From Halobacteriales archaeon QS_8_69_73 (GTDB taxonomy: Archaea > Halobacteriota > Halobacteria > Halobacteriales > Haloarculaceae): a stretch of DNA of 64,000 nt. The stretch is from assembly GCA_003022945.1 (NCBI GenBank), contig PXRZ01000072.1, positions 62,001-126,000 on the forward strand, in the 5' to 3' direction. The notes under the pieces were generated by a model. The model was not told the DNA's origin, ran no database searches, and saw nothing but the letters and a program-made list of their open reading frames with translations. Positions 1-8,322 of this stretch are shown here, piece by piece. A program made the translations under genes and the position numbers. How positions within the stretch are numbered: position 1 is the stretch's first letter; every line of letters begins with the position of its first letter.

Positions 1-497
1 AGCACCGCCAGAGCGTTGCCGTACAGCGGGCGGGGCCCCCGGACGGCGGCGCCGGCCAGCAGGTCGCCGGCCGACATCGCGACTATCCCGACGACGGCGA
101 CGCCGATGCCGGCCGCCCGCCGGCGGCCGACCCGCTCATCAAGGACGACGGCGGCACCGACGGCAACGAACAGCGGCTGGGACTGCACAAGGGTGACGCT
201 GGCGGCGACGCTCGTCCAGGCGAGGCTCTCGAAGTAAGCGGCGAAATGGACGGCCAGGGCCGCGCCGGTCGCCGTCGCGACGAGCCAGTCGCGGCGACGG
301 AAGGCGCCGAACTCCCCGCGGTAGCGGGTGAAAAGCAGCGGCGACAGCAGCAACGTCGTCAGTGCCACCCGGTAGAGAGCGAGCACGACGGCCGGTGCCG
401 AACTCCAGCGGACGAGGACCGCACTCGTCGAGACGGCGGCGATGGCGACCGCCAGCGCGGCCGCCGGCGGCGTCCGCTCCTCGAGACGCGCGAGCAC
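1..497 (-). CDS. EamA/DMT-family transporter, C-terminus beyond window
   Basis: The minus strand reads from a GTG at 497 off the left edge of the window. The translation is hydrophobic, with at least four membrane helices. It shows the DMT pattern of a short helix followed by a conserved 'SSAPAVVLALYR' stretch near residue 35, and the second-helix 'LAVHFAAYFESL' and 'SVAASVTLVQSQPLFVA' segments typical of EamA proteins (metabolite or drug exporters in the cytoplasmic membrane). The start is uncertain because other GTG/TTG codons lie near. Only the first ~165 residues, about one EamA repeat, are visible. The substrate cannot be inferred. Confidence 0.75.
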   Translation of the reverse strand, partial: MLARLEERTPPAAALAVAIAAVSTSAVLVRWSSAPAVVLALYRVALTTLLLSPLLFTRYRGEFGAFRRRDWLVATATGAALAVHFAAYFESLAWTSVAASVTLVQSQPLFVAVGAAVVLDERVGRRRAAGIGVAVVGIVAMSAGDLLAGAAVRGPRPLYGNALAV

Positions 498-627
498 GAC
501 CGATCCTGGCGGGCGGGACGACAAGTCGGTTCCGCAACGGGCTCGTCCAGTGCCGCGGCGTCGCCCGTCAGGCACCTCATAGGGGCCGTCTTCCCGTCCC
601 GGCGGGGCGGCTCACCGGTAACAGCGT

Positions 628-962
628 GGAAGCCCACGGCTTTAACCGTCCCCCAGAACGCTTCGCGTTCCGGTGTGCCAGTCAGAAATCAAGGATTTCT
701 GACGACGTCGGAGGAAGCGCGGAATCTTGATCTGATTCCGAATCGAACCGCTGAGTATGTCCCACAGGCCTACAAGCGGTCGGTGGGACGGGCTGTCCGT
801 CAGCCGGCCCCGAAGTCAGGGGACGGCGAACGAGTCCCTCCGACTCCCGGCCTGAAAGCCACCTGAGAGAGCCCCTGATTAGAACGTCGGGGGCGTAGGG
901 CTTTCGAGCCGGGAGCGCGACACTCGGGAGTCCCACTGACAAGCCCACGAGTTTACTCGTGG
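628..962 (+). mobile_element. TnpB-type non-autonomous remnant (element E)
   Basis: This intergenic block contains no convincing gene. Its right end carries a perfect stem (CCCACGAG / CTCGTGGG around 944-963) followed by CAGCTGA. That resembles the right-end hairpin plus terminal tail of IS1341/TnpB elements, such as the one at 18264. Its left end holds another such motif (GGAAGCCCACGGCTTT near 630). Inside are two short perfect hairpins (AGAACGC-ttc-GCGTTCC-type near 655-672 and CAGAAATC-aag-GATTTCTG near 687-703). I infer a MITE-like derivative. Alternatively the terminal stem is simply the transcription terminator of the SRPBCC gene whose stop codon lies in it. Confidence 0.4.
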
Positions 963-1447
963 GCAGCTGACTCCAGCAGCGCCTTCGTCTTCCGGTGTCG
1001 GTCCCGGAACATCGGCTCGAAGCCGACCCAGCCGAGCGGCGACGCCGCCCGTCCGACGGCGCCGCCGGGGAGCTCGTATTCGACGCGGTCGGCGACGACC
1101 GTCGCCTCGCCGTCCGCGAGAAACCGGTGGGTATGTTCCCAGGTCGGGAACGGACCGCCCTCCATGACGTCGCGGAACATCGCCCGGTCGTCGGGTTCGG
1201 TGCGCTCGGTGATGACGGAGGTCCACTCCTGTCGCGGGCCGACGCCGAGGGGTCGCATCGCGAGGTCGATCTCCGCGCCGGCTTCGAGCACCTCGGGGTC
1301 TGTCTCGCCGTCGGGGCCGGTCACCTCGCGGATTTCGAGGTTCATGAAGCCGGGCGTGAGCGCGTCGAGGCCGTCGACGGTCGAGTGAAACAACCACACC
1401 TCATCGAGCGGCGCCAGAACCCGCGTCTCCCGCGTATACGTAGCCAT
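953..1447 (-). CDS. SRPBCC (START/polyketide-cyclase-like) family protein
   Basis: The 164-residue protein begins MATYTRETRV and has the SRPBCC layout: an N-terminal strand 'RVLAPLDEVWLFHSTVDGLDALTPGF', a central 'GAEIDLAMRPLG...EWTSVITE' sheet, and the late 'WEHTHRFLADGEATVVADRVEYELPGG' strand-turn-strand. The C-terminal helix is also typical of haloarchaeal SRPBCC/cyclase proteins. These cytosolic proteins bind hydrophobic ligands, but the ligand is unknown here. The last residues (AAHE) and the TAA stop are encoded inside the hairpin at the end of element E, so the natural C-terminus may have been replaced by that element. It is transcribed away from the Lrp gene upstream. Confidence 0.8.
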   Translation of the reverse strand: MATYTRETRVLAPLDEVWLFHSTVDGLDALTPGFMNLEIREVTGPDGETDPEVLEAGAEIDLAMRPLGVGPRQEWTSVITERTEPDDRAMFRDVMEGGPFPTWEHTHRFLADGEATVVADRVEYELPGGAVGRAASPLGWVGFEPMFRDRHRKTKALLESAAHE

Positions 1448-1500
1448 GTCGGTGGTAGTGGTCTCGCCGACAAAACAAGCACGGACGACGGACCGTCGGA

Positions 1501-1926
1501 TTACTTCAGCCGTTCCTGCAGGAAGGAGGGGTGGGCGGCCTCGACGCCGTCGACGGAGAGGATCTCCTCGCGGATGACGTCGCCGACGGCGTCGCCGTCG
1601 GAGGCCCGGACCTCCGCCATCAGCATGTGGTCGCCGCTGGAGGCGTACAGCGCCTCGACGGCGACCTTCTCCTGGAGCTCGCCCGTCACCTCGATGTAAC
1701 GGTCGCTGGCGACGTCGATGCCGACGAGGGCGATGGAGGTCTCGGAGAGCTTCTTCGGGTCGACGTCGGCCGAGTAGCCGACGATGACCCCCTCCGACTC
1801 CAACTTGTCGATGTATTTTCGGACGGTCGGTTTCGACACGTCGGCCCGTTCGGCGATCTCGGCGTATGAGGCCTGGGCGTCCTCTTCCAGAACCGACAGT
1901 ATCCGGCCTTCCGTCTCCGTGCTCAT
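1501..1926 (-). CDS. Lrp/AsnC family transcriptional regulator
   Basis: At 141 residues this is the standard Lrp/AsnC length. The N-terminal winged helix (residues 5-50) contains the recognition helix 'ADVSKPTVRKYIDKLESEGVI', and the C-terminal RAM ligand-binding domain follows (about 65-135, 'ALVGIDVA...VEALYASSGDHMLMAEV'). Such proteins form oligomeric DNA-binding regulators responding to amino acids. The start MSTETEGRIL is the only sensible one. A TATA-like AT-rich patch (AAAATATCTT rc, about 1945-1960) lies just upstream. The target genes are not evident from the neighbourhood. Confidence 0.93.
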   Translation of the reverse strand: MSTETEGRILSVLEEDAQASYAEIAERADVSKPTVRKYIDKLESEGVIVGYSADVDPKKLSETSIALVGIDVASDRYIEVTGELQEKVAVEALYASSGDHMLMAEVRASDGDAVGDVIREEILSVDGVEAAHPSFLQERLK

Positions 1927-2084
1927 GTGTCTTGATTTTCCGTCCGCGAAAAAATATCTTCCGAAGTTGAAAATACGTCGCCCGAACCCTCGGAAGCAGC
2001 GGTCGACGGCCGCCGGCAGGGGTCAGACGTCGCCGCCGGGCCCCGGGTCGGCCGTCGCTGAAATCGATGTTCAAACGAGCGATG

Positions 2085-2652
2085 ACCGGCAAGCCAGCCT
2101 CTGTCGATCGGTCGACCGGCTCCCGGCGGACTGAACGGGCGAGACGCTGCGTGGCGGCGACGCCGTGATCCGAGAGAGCGACGCTCTCTTGTCATACCGA
2201 AGGAACGGAGTTTCCTCGTCGCTCGCGGGACCGGGGGTCCCGCTCACTCACGAACGGCGCGAAGCGCCGTTTGACCGACCACAGAAGCGGGTGCCGGCGG
2301 TGCCGGCACCCCGCGCGGCACTGCCGCGCGAGGACATTACAGGCCGTACCGCGACCGAGAAGCGTGGTTCGAACGACGCGACGCATCGTTCGTCAGTGCG
2401 GGAAATCGAGGACATCTCGCGTGCAGTCAGAACGCGCCGCGTTCTGCCGACAATGCCGGACGACGTCCGGCAAGCGGCCAGAATCCGCGGGATTCTGGCG
2501 ACACCACGAGAGAGCGTCGTTCTCTCGAACGACAGCGAGCAGTAGCGAGGCGCCGAGCGAAGCGAGGGGCCTCGGGCTGGCGAACGGCGAGCCCCGCGAG
2601 CCGTGAGCCGCGGGCAGCGAGTCGATAGCGCCGGGGGCTTCCTGATCTTCAG
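2085..2652 (+). repeat. Hairpin-array repeat, copy A
   Basis: A ~570 bp gene-free segment made of about a dozen short perfect hairpins separated by linkers. Clear ones are AGAGAGC-gac-GCTCTCT (~2173-2189), AGGAA-acggag-TTCCT (~2201-2216), GCGGGACC-ggg-GGTCCCGC (~2225-2243), AACGGCGC-gaa-GCGCCGTT (~2253-2271), GGGTGCCGGC-ggt-GCCGGCACCC (~2289-2311), GCGCGGC-act-GCCGCGC (~2312-2329), GAACGCG-c-CGCGTTC (~2430-2444) and AGAATCC-gcg-GGATTCT (~2480-2496). Linkers such as TCACTCACGAAC, GCGAGGACA and GACAGCGAGCAGTAGCGAGGC recur in copies B and/or C. No reading frame is supported. Its function is unknown. Confidence 0.75.
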
Positions 2653-2814
2653 ACTCTCTGCGAGTTCTTCTTAGGACACTACCGGACCGGGCTGCCGGTA
2701 CCGTTCGGAGAAGAATCTCAGTTGCCGTCGTCGACCCCGACCGGCACGGAAGCCCCCTTCGGTCCCACCACAGAGCCGTGTGGGAACATCGTCGCTCATT
2801 CGGACGACACCGGG
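2653..2814. other. Intergenic, nothing recognised
   Basis: About 160 bases between array A and the next gene. I see no reading frame or structure beyond a weak inverted repeat around TACCGG/CCGGTA near 2685-2700, which could terminate transcription of the leftward genes. Confidence 0.3.
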
Positions 2815-3201
2815 CTACCGGACCCGGACGGCGGCGGCGGCGAGCGCTAACGCCCGGACCTCGACGGGGCCGACCGACAGCAGCCGCGCGAGCCGGCCCG
2901 GAGCGGCGTCGGCGCCGGCGATGGCGACGACGGCGCTGCCGACCCGGACTTCGGTGGTCAGCCCGGCAGCCGCGAGTGCCGACGGCAGCGCCAGTCCCTC
3001 CTCGGGCGTCGCCGACAGCACCGAGACGCAGGCCAGCACCGACGGTACCTGCACGCGGAGGCGGTCGTCGTCGGTCGTCACCGCGATGTCAACCCCGTCG
3101 ACCGTCACCGAGAGGTTCGCCTCCAGGTCTAGTCCCGGCCGCTCGCGGACGCGTTCGACGACGGCGGCCAGGTCGGCCGGCGTCCCGGTCGACACGCTCA
3201 C
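2815..3201 (-). CDS. Haloarchaeal protein of unknown function (128 aa)
   Basis: Begins with GTG at 3201, overlapping the stop of the upstream gene by the four bases GTGA, so the two are translationally coupled. The 128 residues are Ala/Val-rich. A region 'RPGLDLEANLSVTVDGVDIAV' with alternating hydrophobics suggests a beta sheet, and an Ala-rich helical C-terminus follows. It lacks a signal peptide and obvious catalytic motifs. I do not recognise the family. Coupling to the 74-residue gene suggests joint function. Confidence 0.7.
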   Translation of the reverse strand: MSVSTGTPADLAAVVERVRERPGLDLEANLSVTVDGVDIAVTTDDDRLRVQVPSVLACVSVLSATPEEGLALPSALAAAGLTTEVRVGSAVVAIAGADAAPGRLARLLSVGPVEVRALALAAAAVRVR

Positions 3202-3422
3202 TCTCGCTCTTCGGTCGTGATGGTGAGGGTGCCGTCGACCTCCCAGTGGGCGTGGTCGGCGTCGTCGCCGGCCTTGCTCGGCACCAGTACTTCCATGTCG
3301 TCGAACTCGTAAGTGATGACCGCGCCGCGGCCGGTCAGCCGGTCGTAGAGGCTGATGGCCAGTTCCGGCCAACTGGTCGTCTCCTCGACGCGCTCCTCGG
3401 GAGCGGTATCGGCGTCGCTCAT
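3198..3422 (-). CDS. Small haloarchaeal protein of unknown function (74 aa)
   Basis: Seventy-four residues, strongly acidic, with the start MSDADTAPEE chosen over longer starts because the upstream extension is Arg/Pro-rich and unlike a haloarchaeal protein. The motif 'ELAISLYDRLTGRGAVITYEF' followed by 'DMEVLVPS' looks like a short helix and beta hairpin. It is first in a two-gene unit, its stop overlapping the GTG of the next gene. The function is unknown. Confidence 0.75.
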   Translation of the reverse strand: MSDADTAPEERVEETTSWPELAISLYDRLTGRGAVITYEFDDMEVLVPSKAGDDADHAHWEVDGTLTITTEERE

Positions 3423-3493
3423 ACGTCCCCTCTTCGCGGTTCCGGGACATATGTTTTTTCCACGGGGAAATCCACGCGGCCGTGGCGGCGGCC

Positions 3494-3706
3494 TCACCGC
3501 CGGACCCGCTCGACCGCCGCCCGGAACTGCCGGTCGCCGCGCAACAGGTGGCCGGCGGCCTCGCCGACCAGCGCCAGCCCGGCCGCCAGCGCCACGACCG
3601 CGGCGGGCTCCAGCGTCGACGCCACCCCGACACCCCCGGCGAGCAGGCCGGCGGCGACGCCGACGACGGCCGACTGCCCCGGCGTCTCACAGAACGCCAC
3701 GTCCAT
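3494..3706 (-). CDS. Small membrane protein (70 aa)
   Basis: Reads MDVAFCETPG and then two hydrophobic Ala/Val/Gly-rich segments (about 12-34 and 36-56) joined by a short turn, ending in a basic tail 'RQFRAAVERVRR'. This is a two-helix membrane protein. A longer start (GTG at 3730, eight residues more) is possible, but the ATG is preferred. It lies upstream of the two hypothetical genes on the same strand, separated by about 70 bases. The family is not recognised. Confidence 0.6.
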   Translation of the reverse strand: MDVAFCETPGQSAVVGVAAGLLAGGVGVASTLEPAAVVALAAGLALVGEAAGHLLRGDRQFRAAVERVRR

Positions 3707-3802
3707 GCCGGTCCCTCGGGCCCGAGGCACTTCCTCCCGTCGGCGGGGTCGTCGGTGGCCGCCCGCATCGTCCGTGTCGTCTGTCGCCTACACAGCTGCG
3801 AT

Positions 3803-4198
3803 TCAGGCCGTCGTCTTCAGCTCCAGCAGGTAGCTGAAGGGGTCCTCGACGTAGACGGCCGGCGCCCGCCCGGTCGCACCCAGGGGAGCGTCCAGCTCCA
3901 TCTCGACGTCGACGCCGGCCGCCGACAGCCGCTCGACGACGGCCTCGCGGTCGGCCTCGACCCGCAGCGCGAGATGGTTGAACCCGTCGCCCGACGGCGG
4001 CTCGAAGGCGTCGGTCGGCCACAGGTGAACGACGGCGCCCGACGTCAGCCGGACGTCGAAGAACGACTGCTCGCCGTCGCGGTAGCGGTCCAGCCCCTCG
4101 ACGGCGAACCCGAGCCGGTCGCCGTAGAACTCCGTCGCCTCGTCGATGCCGTCCGCCGGGACGCGCAGGTTGACGTGGTCGATGGCCGCGACGTCCAT
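3803..4198 (-). CDS. VOC family (glyoxalase/bleomycin-resistance fold) protein
   Basis: 131 residues covering two beta-alpha-beta-beta-beta modules. Metal-ligand positions typical of the vicinal-oxygen-chelate fold are visible: 'IDHVNLRV' (His8), 'SGAVVHLWP' (His58), 'FNHLALRVE' (His75) and a C-terminal Glu in 'YLLELKTTA'. The 'VYVEDPFSYLLEL' segment is the usual final strand. The family includes glyoxalase I, dioxygenases and epimerases, and the substrate cannot be told. The start MDVAAIDHV is well placed for the fold. Confidence 0.88.
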   Translation of the reverse strand: MDVAAIDHVNLRVPADGIDEATEFYGDRLGFAVEGLDRYRDGEQSFFDVRLTSGAVVHLWPTDAFEPPSGDGFNHLALRVEADREAVVERLSAAGVDVEMELDAPLGATGRAPAVYVEDPFSYLLELKTTA

Positions 4199-4235
4199 GT
4201 CCGGCCGTGGGCCGGCGGTGACAAAACGACGGCGG

Positions 4236-5526
4236 TCAGTCGCCGGCGCCGGCCGCCGGCTCCTCATCGGGGAAGGCGGCGCGGCCGATGACCCCGGCGG
4301 CGTCCTCGAGGAGCCCCCGCAGCGCCCGCCGCCGGCCGACGAACAACCCGACCGCGAGGACGACGTAGACGGCGCTGTACGACAGCAGCAGCTCGTACGA
4401 GGACAGCGGCAGGACGACGTCCTGGACGACGAGGAACTCGAAGAACACCTGCGAGCAGAACAGCAGGAGGATGACGAGCGCCTCCCGGACGGAGATCTTG
4501 AAGTCCACGAGCACGGCAATGGCGAACAGCGACTGGGCGGCGGTCAGCCATATCTCGGCCGACTGCTTCTGGTCGAACGGTAGCGCGCCGTACCGGCCCA
4601 GCGCCAGCGAGTAGACGACGACGAGCGTCCCGATGAGCAGCGTCCACTGGTTGAGCTTCGAGGAGATGAGCGCGTTGAACCCCGCCGTCGAGCGGGCCTT
4701 GTTCACCAGATAGAGGACGACGATGAGCTCCGGCGCCTCGGAGGCCAGCGGCGCGACCCACTGGATCATGAAGAACGGCGGCACGCCGGCGGCGGTGCCG
4801 AGCTCCTCGAGACCGTGGGCGAACGGCTCGACGGCGATGAATATCAACAGCCCGGAGTAAACGAAGAGGGCGACGACGGTCGCGATCCGCCGGGGTTTCG
4901 GGAGCGTCTGGAGGTAGGCGGGGACGCCGACGTGATGGGAATCGGGGTCGACGTCGCCGCGCAACACGACCAGGATGTAGGCGACGTAGAGCCCGACGAG
5001 CACGAACAGGTCGAGGGCGTCGATGCCGCCGCCGAGGGGGACGAGAAACGCCCACCCGGTCGCCGCCAGCAGGAACACCACCTCGAGGCCGATGTCCCGG
5101 TCGAGGCTGACGGCGTCGGCGAGGAAGCCGGGTCGCTCGACGACCGCCGGGTCGTCGCCGGCGCCCGCCCGGTAGACGGTGAACAGCGCGATGCCGGCCC
5201 AGCCGATGCCGATGAGGATGCGGTTGGCGCCGGTCATGTTGGCGACGGCGAGGTTGCCGGCCTCGGCGCCCCAGCACCGCGATGGCGAACGACCGGGGGA
5301 CGTCCTTCTCGGCCGTCTCGGCGCCCCACGCGAGCAGAAACGACGCCCCGAGGACGGCGACGCCACTGAGCAGCACGATCCCGCCCGTCGGCATCGCCGC
5401 GATGCTCGCCGGCGGCTCGTAACCGGCCAGCAGTGCCGGCAGCGCGGTCTCGAGAAGCCAGACGGCGACCCACGGGAGCGTGAGTGCGATCGCGGCCGCG
5501 AGTGCGTTCAGCGAGCGTCGTCTCAT
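4236..5526 (-). pseudogene. Sodium/calcium exchanger (CaCA) family protein, frameshifted
   Basis: The N-terminal ~85 residues (MRRRSLNALA..., two membrane helices) and the remaining ~345 residues (from 'AEAGNLAVANMTGANR') lie in different frames. They join perfectly if one base is removed from the four-C run at 5269-5272. The C-terminal half repeats the CaCA alpha motif ('QWVAPLASEAPELIVVLYLV' and 'GFNALISSKLNQWTLLIGT'), with about ten helices in total. An intact protein would exchange Na+ or H+ for Ca2+ across the membrane. The break is in a homopolymer, so a sequencing error is as likely as a true mutation. Confidence 0.8.
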
Positions 5527-5584
5527 GACGGGGTACCTCTACCGGGACGTTTCGGCCCCGCGTAGTAGCCCTTTCGGGTTCGGC

Positions 5585-5771
5585 CTACCCGTCGGCGCCG
5601 AAGAGAGCGTCGGTGTCGACCTCGTGTCCGTGGTCGGCCGGGAAGACGGCGTCGCGGTCCCCCCGGTCGCGACGTCCAGCGCCCGCCCGTCCGGGGAAGT
5701 GTCGACGCGCCGCCGCAGGAGGTCGGCGGGGCCGGGATCGGCGGGGTAGCCGCTACGGCGGAACCGCTCGT
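5585..5771 (-). pseudogene. SAM-dependent methyltransferase, degraded N-terminal fragment
   Basis: Downstream of a TGA the minus strand reads 'NERFRRSGYPADPGPADLL', then 'VDTSPDGRALDVATG' and, after a frame change in a six-base G run, 'DAVFPADHGHEVD' and a TAG stop. This matches the start of the small haloarchaeal class I methyltransferases ('YP.DP...', 'RALDVATGTGRDAVFLA...G..V'), including SAM motif I. Only about one third of a methyltransferase remains, lying between two other broken genes. It is inferred to be a decayed remnant. Confidence 0.5.
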
Positions 5772-5821
5772 TTCAGGTGGTCGTACCGGCGGTAGGACGC
5801 GCCGGCAGGAAAGCGCCGCGA

Positions 5822-7238
5822 TCAGTCGTCGACGGGTGTCTCGGCGTCGGCCACCTCGCCGGCGCCGGCGCCGGCCCCGGCCGGCGGGGCCTCCGGCCCG
5901 GTGAGGTCGGCGCCGCGCCACCGGCCCCGGGCGTACCAGAGGTAGCCGATGGCGGCGCCGGCGACGTTCGAGACGGTGAACGCCAGCCACACCCCCTCGT
6001 AGCCGAGCGGGCCGGAGGCGACCCACGCGAACGGCACCCGGATGGCCCCGAGGACGGCGATGGAGACGACCGCGGCCGTCAGGGTGCGGCCAGCGCCCCG
6101 GAAGCCGCCCTTGTAGGCGTGGAAGACGCCGGTGAAGCCGAACGTCGGCGCGACGTACCGGAGGAACAGCCGGCCGACCTCGACCACCTCGGGGTCGTCG
6201 GAGAAGATCGCCACGATGTCGGCCGCCAGCAGCCAGACGACGACCGCCGGCGCCGATGTTCTGGCCGGCCATCGTCTCGACGCCCCGGCCGACCGCGATG
6301 GCCGGCAGGAAGATGACCGAGAACATCCGAACGCCGACGCCGTAGGCCGCGACCACCGCCGTCGGGAACGCCCCGACGATGAGCAACATCAGGTTGACGG
6401 CGACGGCGGTACCGGTGCCCTCGACGGAGGTCGGCACGCCGACCCGCAGCAGCTTCCGTAGGAACCCGGGGTCGGGCCGCATCTGCGCGAGATGGATCTC
6501 GACGCCCCGGACGCCGCCGAACATCACGCCCAGGCCGATGACGGTCGCCAGCGCCCGCGAGAACACCGTCGCGTAGGCGGCGCCGACGACGCCCAACTCG
6601 GGGAACGGCCCCCACCCGAAGATGAGAAACGGGTCCAGCACGAGGTTGACCACCACCGTCACCAACATCACGAGCATCGGCGTGATGGTGTCGCCGTATC
6701 CCCGCATCAGCGACATGAACACGAAGAACGCGAACACGAACACCATCCCGAGCGAGACGATCTCGAGGTAGGCGGTCGCGCCGTCCAGCACCGCCCCGGA
6801 GGCGCCCAGGAACGCGAGGATGTCGCCGACCGCGAGGTAGCCGAACGCGCCCAGGAGCAGCGAGCCGACGACCGCGAACGTGACCGTCTGGGAGGCGGCG
6901 AACTCCGCGCGGGCCTCCTCGCCCGCTCCGACGTGCTGGGCGACGAGGATGCTGCCGGCGATGGCGACGCCCAGCCCCAGGGAGATGATGAAGAAGACGA
7001 CCGGGAACGCGAAGCTGATGGCCGCCAGCGCCTCCGTGCTGTAGCGGCCCAGCCAGATCGTGTCGACCAGGTTGTACGCCGTCTGCAGCAGGTTCGTGAC
7101 GACGATCGGCAGCGAGAGGTAGAACAGCGGCCGGGCGATGTCGCCCTCCGTGAGGTCGAACTCCTCGCGGCTCTTGAACACGGCGCCGGCCCGCTCGCGC
7201 AGCGCCGCCGCGACCCGCCGGAGCGGCGACCGGCTCAT
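5822..7238 (-). pseudogene. MATE family efflux transporter, interrupted
   Basis: From MSRSPLRRVA (7238) the protein runs ~330 residues through the MATE N-half ('LFYLSLPIVVTNLLQTAYNL', 'IWLGRYSTEALAAISFAFP') and into the second half ('GVPTSVEG', 'GRGVETMAGQNIGAG'). The frame then changes at about 6245-6255 and continues as 'VVWLLAADIVAIFSDDPEVV' to a stop at 5822. Family members have roughly 25-30 further residues (a loop plus part of a helix) at the junction, so a segment seems missing. An intact protein would be a 12-helix Na+/H+-driven multidrug exporter. See the deletion pattern under findings. Confidence 0.8.
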
Positions 7239-7500
7239 CGATACACCCGGAGGACCATCGCGTGCGTGGAGGGCGACCCGCCACGCTCGGGGGCCGACGT
7301 GGCGGCGGCTGGAGGACTCATCACACAGTATGTAGCTGACCAGTCGGTCAAAAGGGTTGTGTGGCCGTGATAGCGTTCCGCGCGGTCGTCTGGCGGGACG
7401 GCGCAGCCGTCGGCGGCTCACCTGCTCGGCACCGTCGAGTACCTCGAAGCACACCGCGACGGCGACCGCGGCGTCGAGAGGTTCGAGCTCGCCGGCTGAC
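7239..7500. other. Intergenic; possible short gene remnant
   Basis: On the plus strand, bases 7420-7498 read 'LLGTVEYLEAHRDGDRGV' and then 'ERFELAG' before a stop. This looks like the tail of a real protein but has no start or upstream continuation. A TATA-like motif on the minus strand near 7325-7335 could serve the MATE gene. Nothing else is recognised. Confidence 0.25.
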
Positions 7501-8322
7501 TCACTCGGCCCGCCAGGTTTCGAGCCGCCGTGACAGCGCCGACCGGAGCGCCTCGCGGTTGGCGGCCGTCTCTCGGTGCAGCAGCCGGCCGTGGTGTCGC
7601 CGGAACACCGCCTCGAAGAGCCGCTCGAAGGCCTCGGTGCCGTCGGCGACCCGCTCCAGCAGCTCGTCGGTCGCGAGCCGCTCAGCCAGCGTCGCGGCGT
7701 CGGCCTCGAACGGCTCGGGATCGTAATCGAGCTCCAGCTCCGGATTCGGGAGCCTCGCCCGGTCGCCGGTCTTGTTCCGGACGACGATGCCGGCCGCGGG
7801 ACCGTCGTACCACGCCGACTCCGGAACCGCGTCGGGGTCGGCGTCGAAGTCGACCGCCCGGACCTCGCGGTCGGCGACGGGGACCGTTTCCAGCCCCAGC
7901 CGATCGTAGATCCCGTCGACGGCGTCCGGCGACAGCGGCGTTCCCGCCTCGAGGACGGCCAGCCCGAGCGCCGGCGGCGTCTCCGCGAGGTCGTACGGGA
8001 CGGCCCGCCGGTAGGTGGCTTCGGCGACGAAGGTGACCGTCTCGACGTCGTCGACGGCGGCCCGCAGCGCCCCGCGGTCGAGCGTCTCCCGGACGTGTCG
8101 GACGGCGCTGCGGTACCGCGGTGGGACCGTCTCGAGGGTGCGTCGGTCGTCGCCGAACTCCAGGCGGCCGGACGAGCGGAGCCGGAACCGGAGGCGGCCG
8201 CCGTCGATCAGCTCCTGCACCCAGAGGTGTCCGGACTCGAACGACCCGACGTCGTCGACGTGCGGCAGACGGTACGACTCCACGACCGTTCCTCGGTGGC
8301 CGGCCACTTGACTTCCCGCCAC
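7501..8322 (-). CDS. RNA-ligase-like (nucleotidyltransferase fold) protein
   Basis: 273 residues with the outline of an Rnl2-type RNA ligase: 'GHLWVQELIDGGRLRFRL' where motif I (K-x-D-G) is expected, then 'TFVAEATYRRAVPYDLAETPP' (motif III/IIIa-like) and 'GIVVRNK' (motif IV). The catalytic lysine position of motif I appears to be Leu38 (E-L-I-D-G), so the protein may not self-adenylylate, or the alignment is imperfect. Such proteins in haloarchaea are annotated as RNA ligase family. Its biological role is unknown. It lies alone between broken genes and a gene-poor stretch. Confidence 0.55.
   Translation of the reverse strand: MAGSQVAGHRGTVVESYRLPHVDDVGSFESGHLWVQELIDGGRLRFRLRSSGRLEFGDDRRTLETVPPRYRSAVRHVRETLDRGALRAAVDDVETVTFVAEATYRRAVPYDLAETPPALGLAVLEAGTPLSPDAVDGIYDRLGLETVPVADREVRAVDFDADPDAVPESAWYDGPAAGIVVRNKTGDRARLPNPELELDYDPEPFEADAATLAERLATDELLERVADGTEAFERLFEAVFRRHHGRLLHRETAANREALRSALSRRLETWRAE

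Noticed and set aside
139-866. Long Arg/Pro-rich frames on both strands near the window start
   Set aside because: They are out-of-frame readings of the EamA gene and of element E; only the GTG-497 frame gives a membrane protein.
2085-2652. CRISPR array
   Set aside because: The repeated units are hairpins of varying sequence and spacing, not identical direct repeats with uniform spacers, and no cas genes are nearby.
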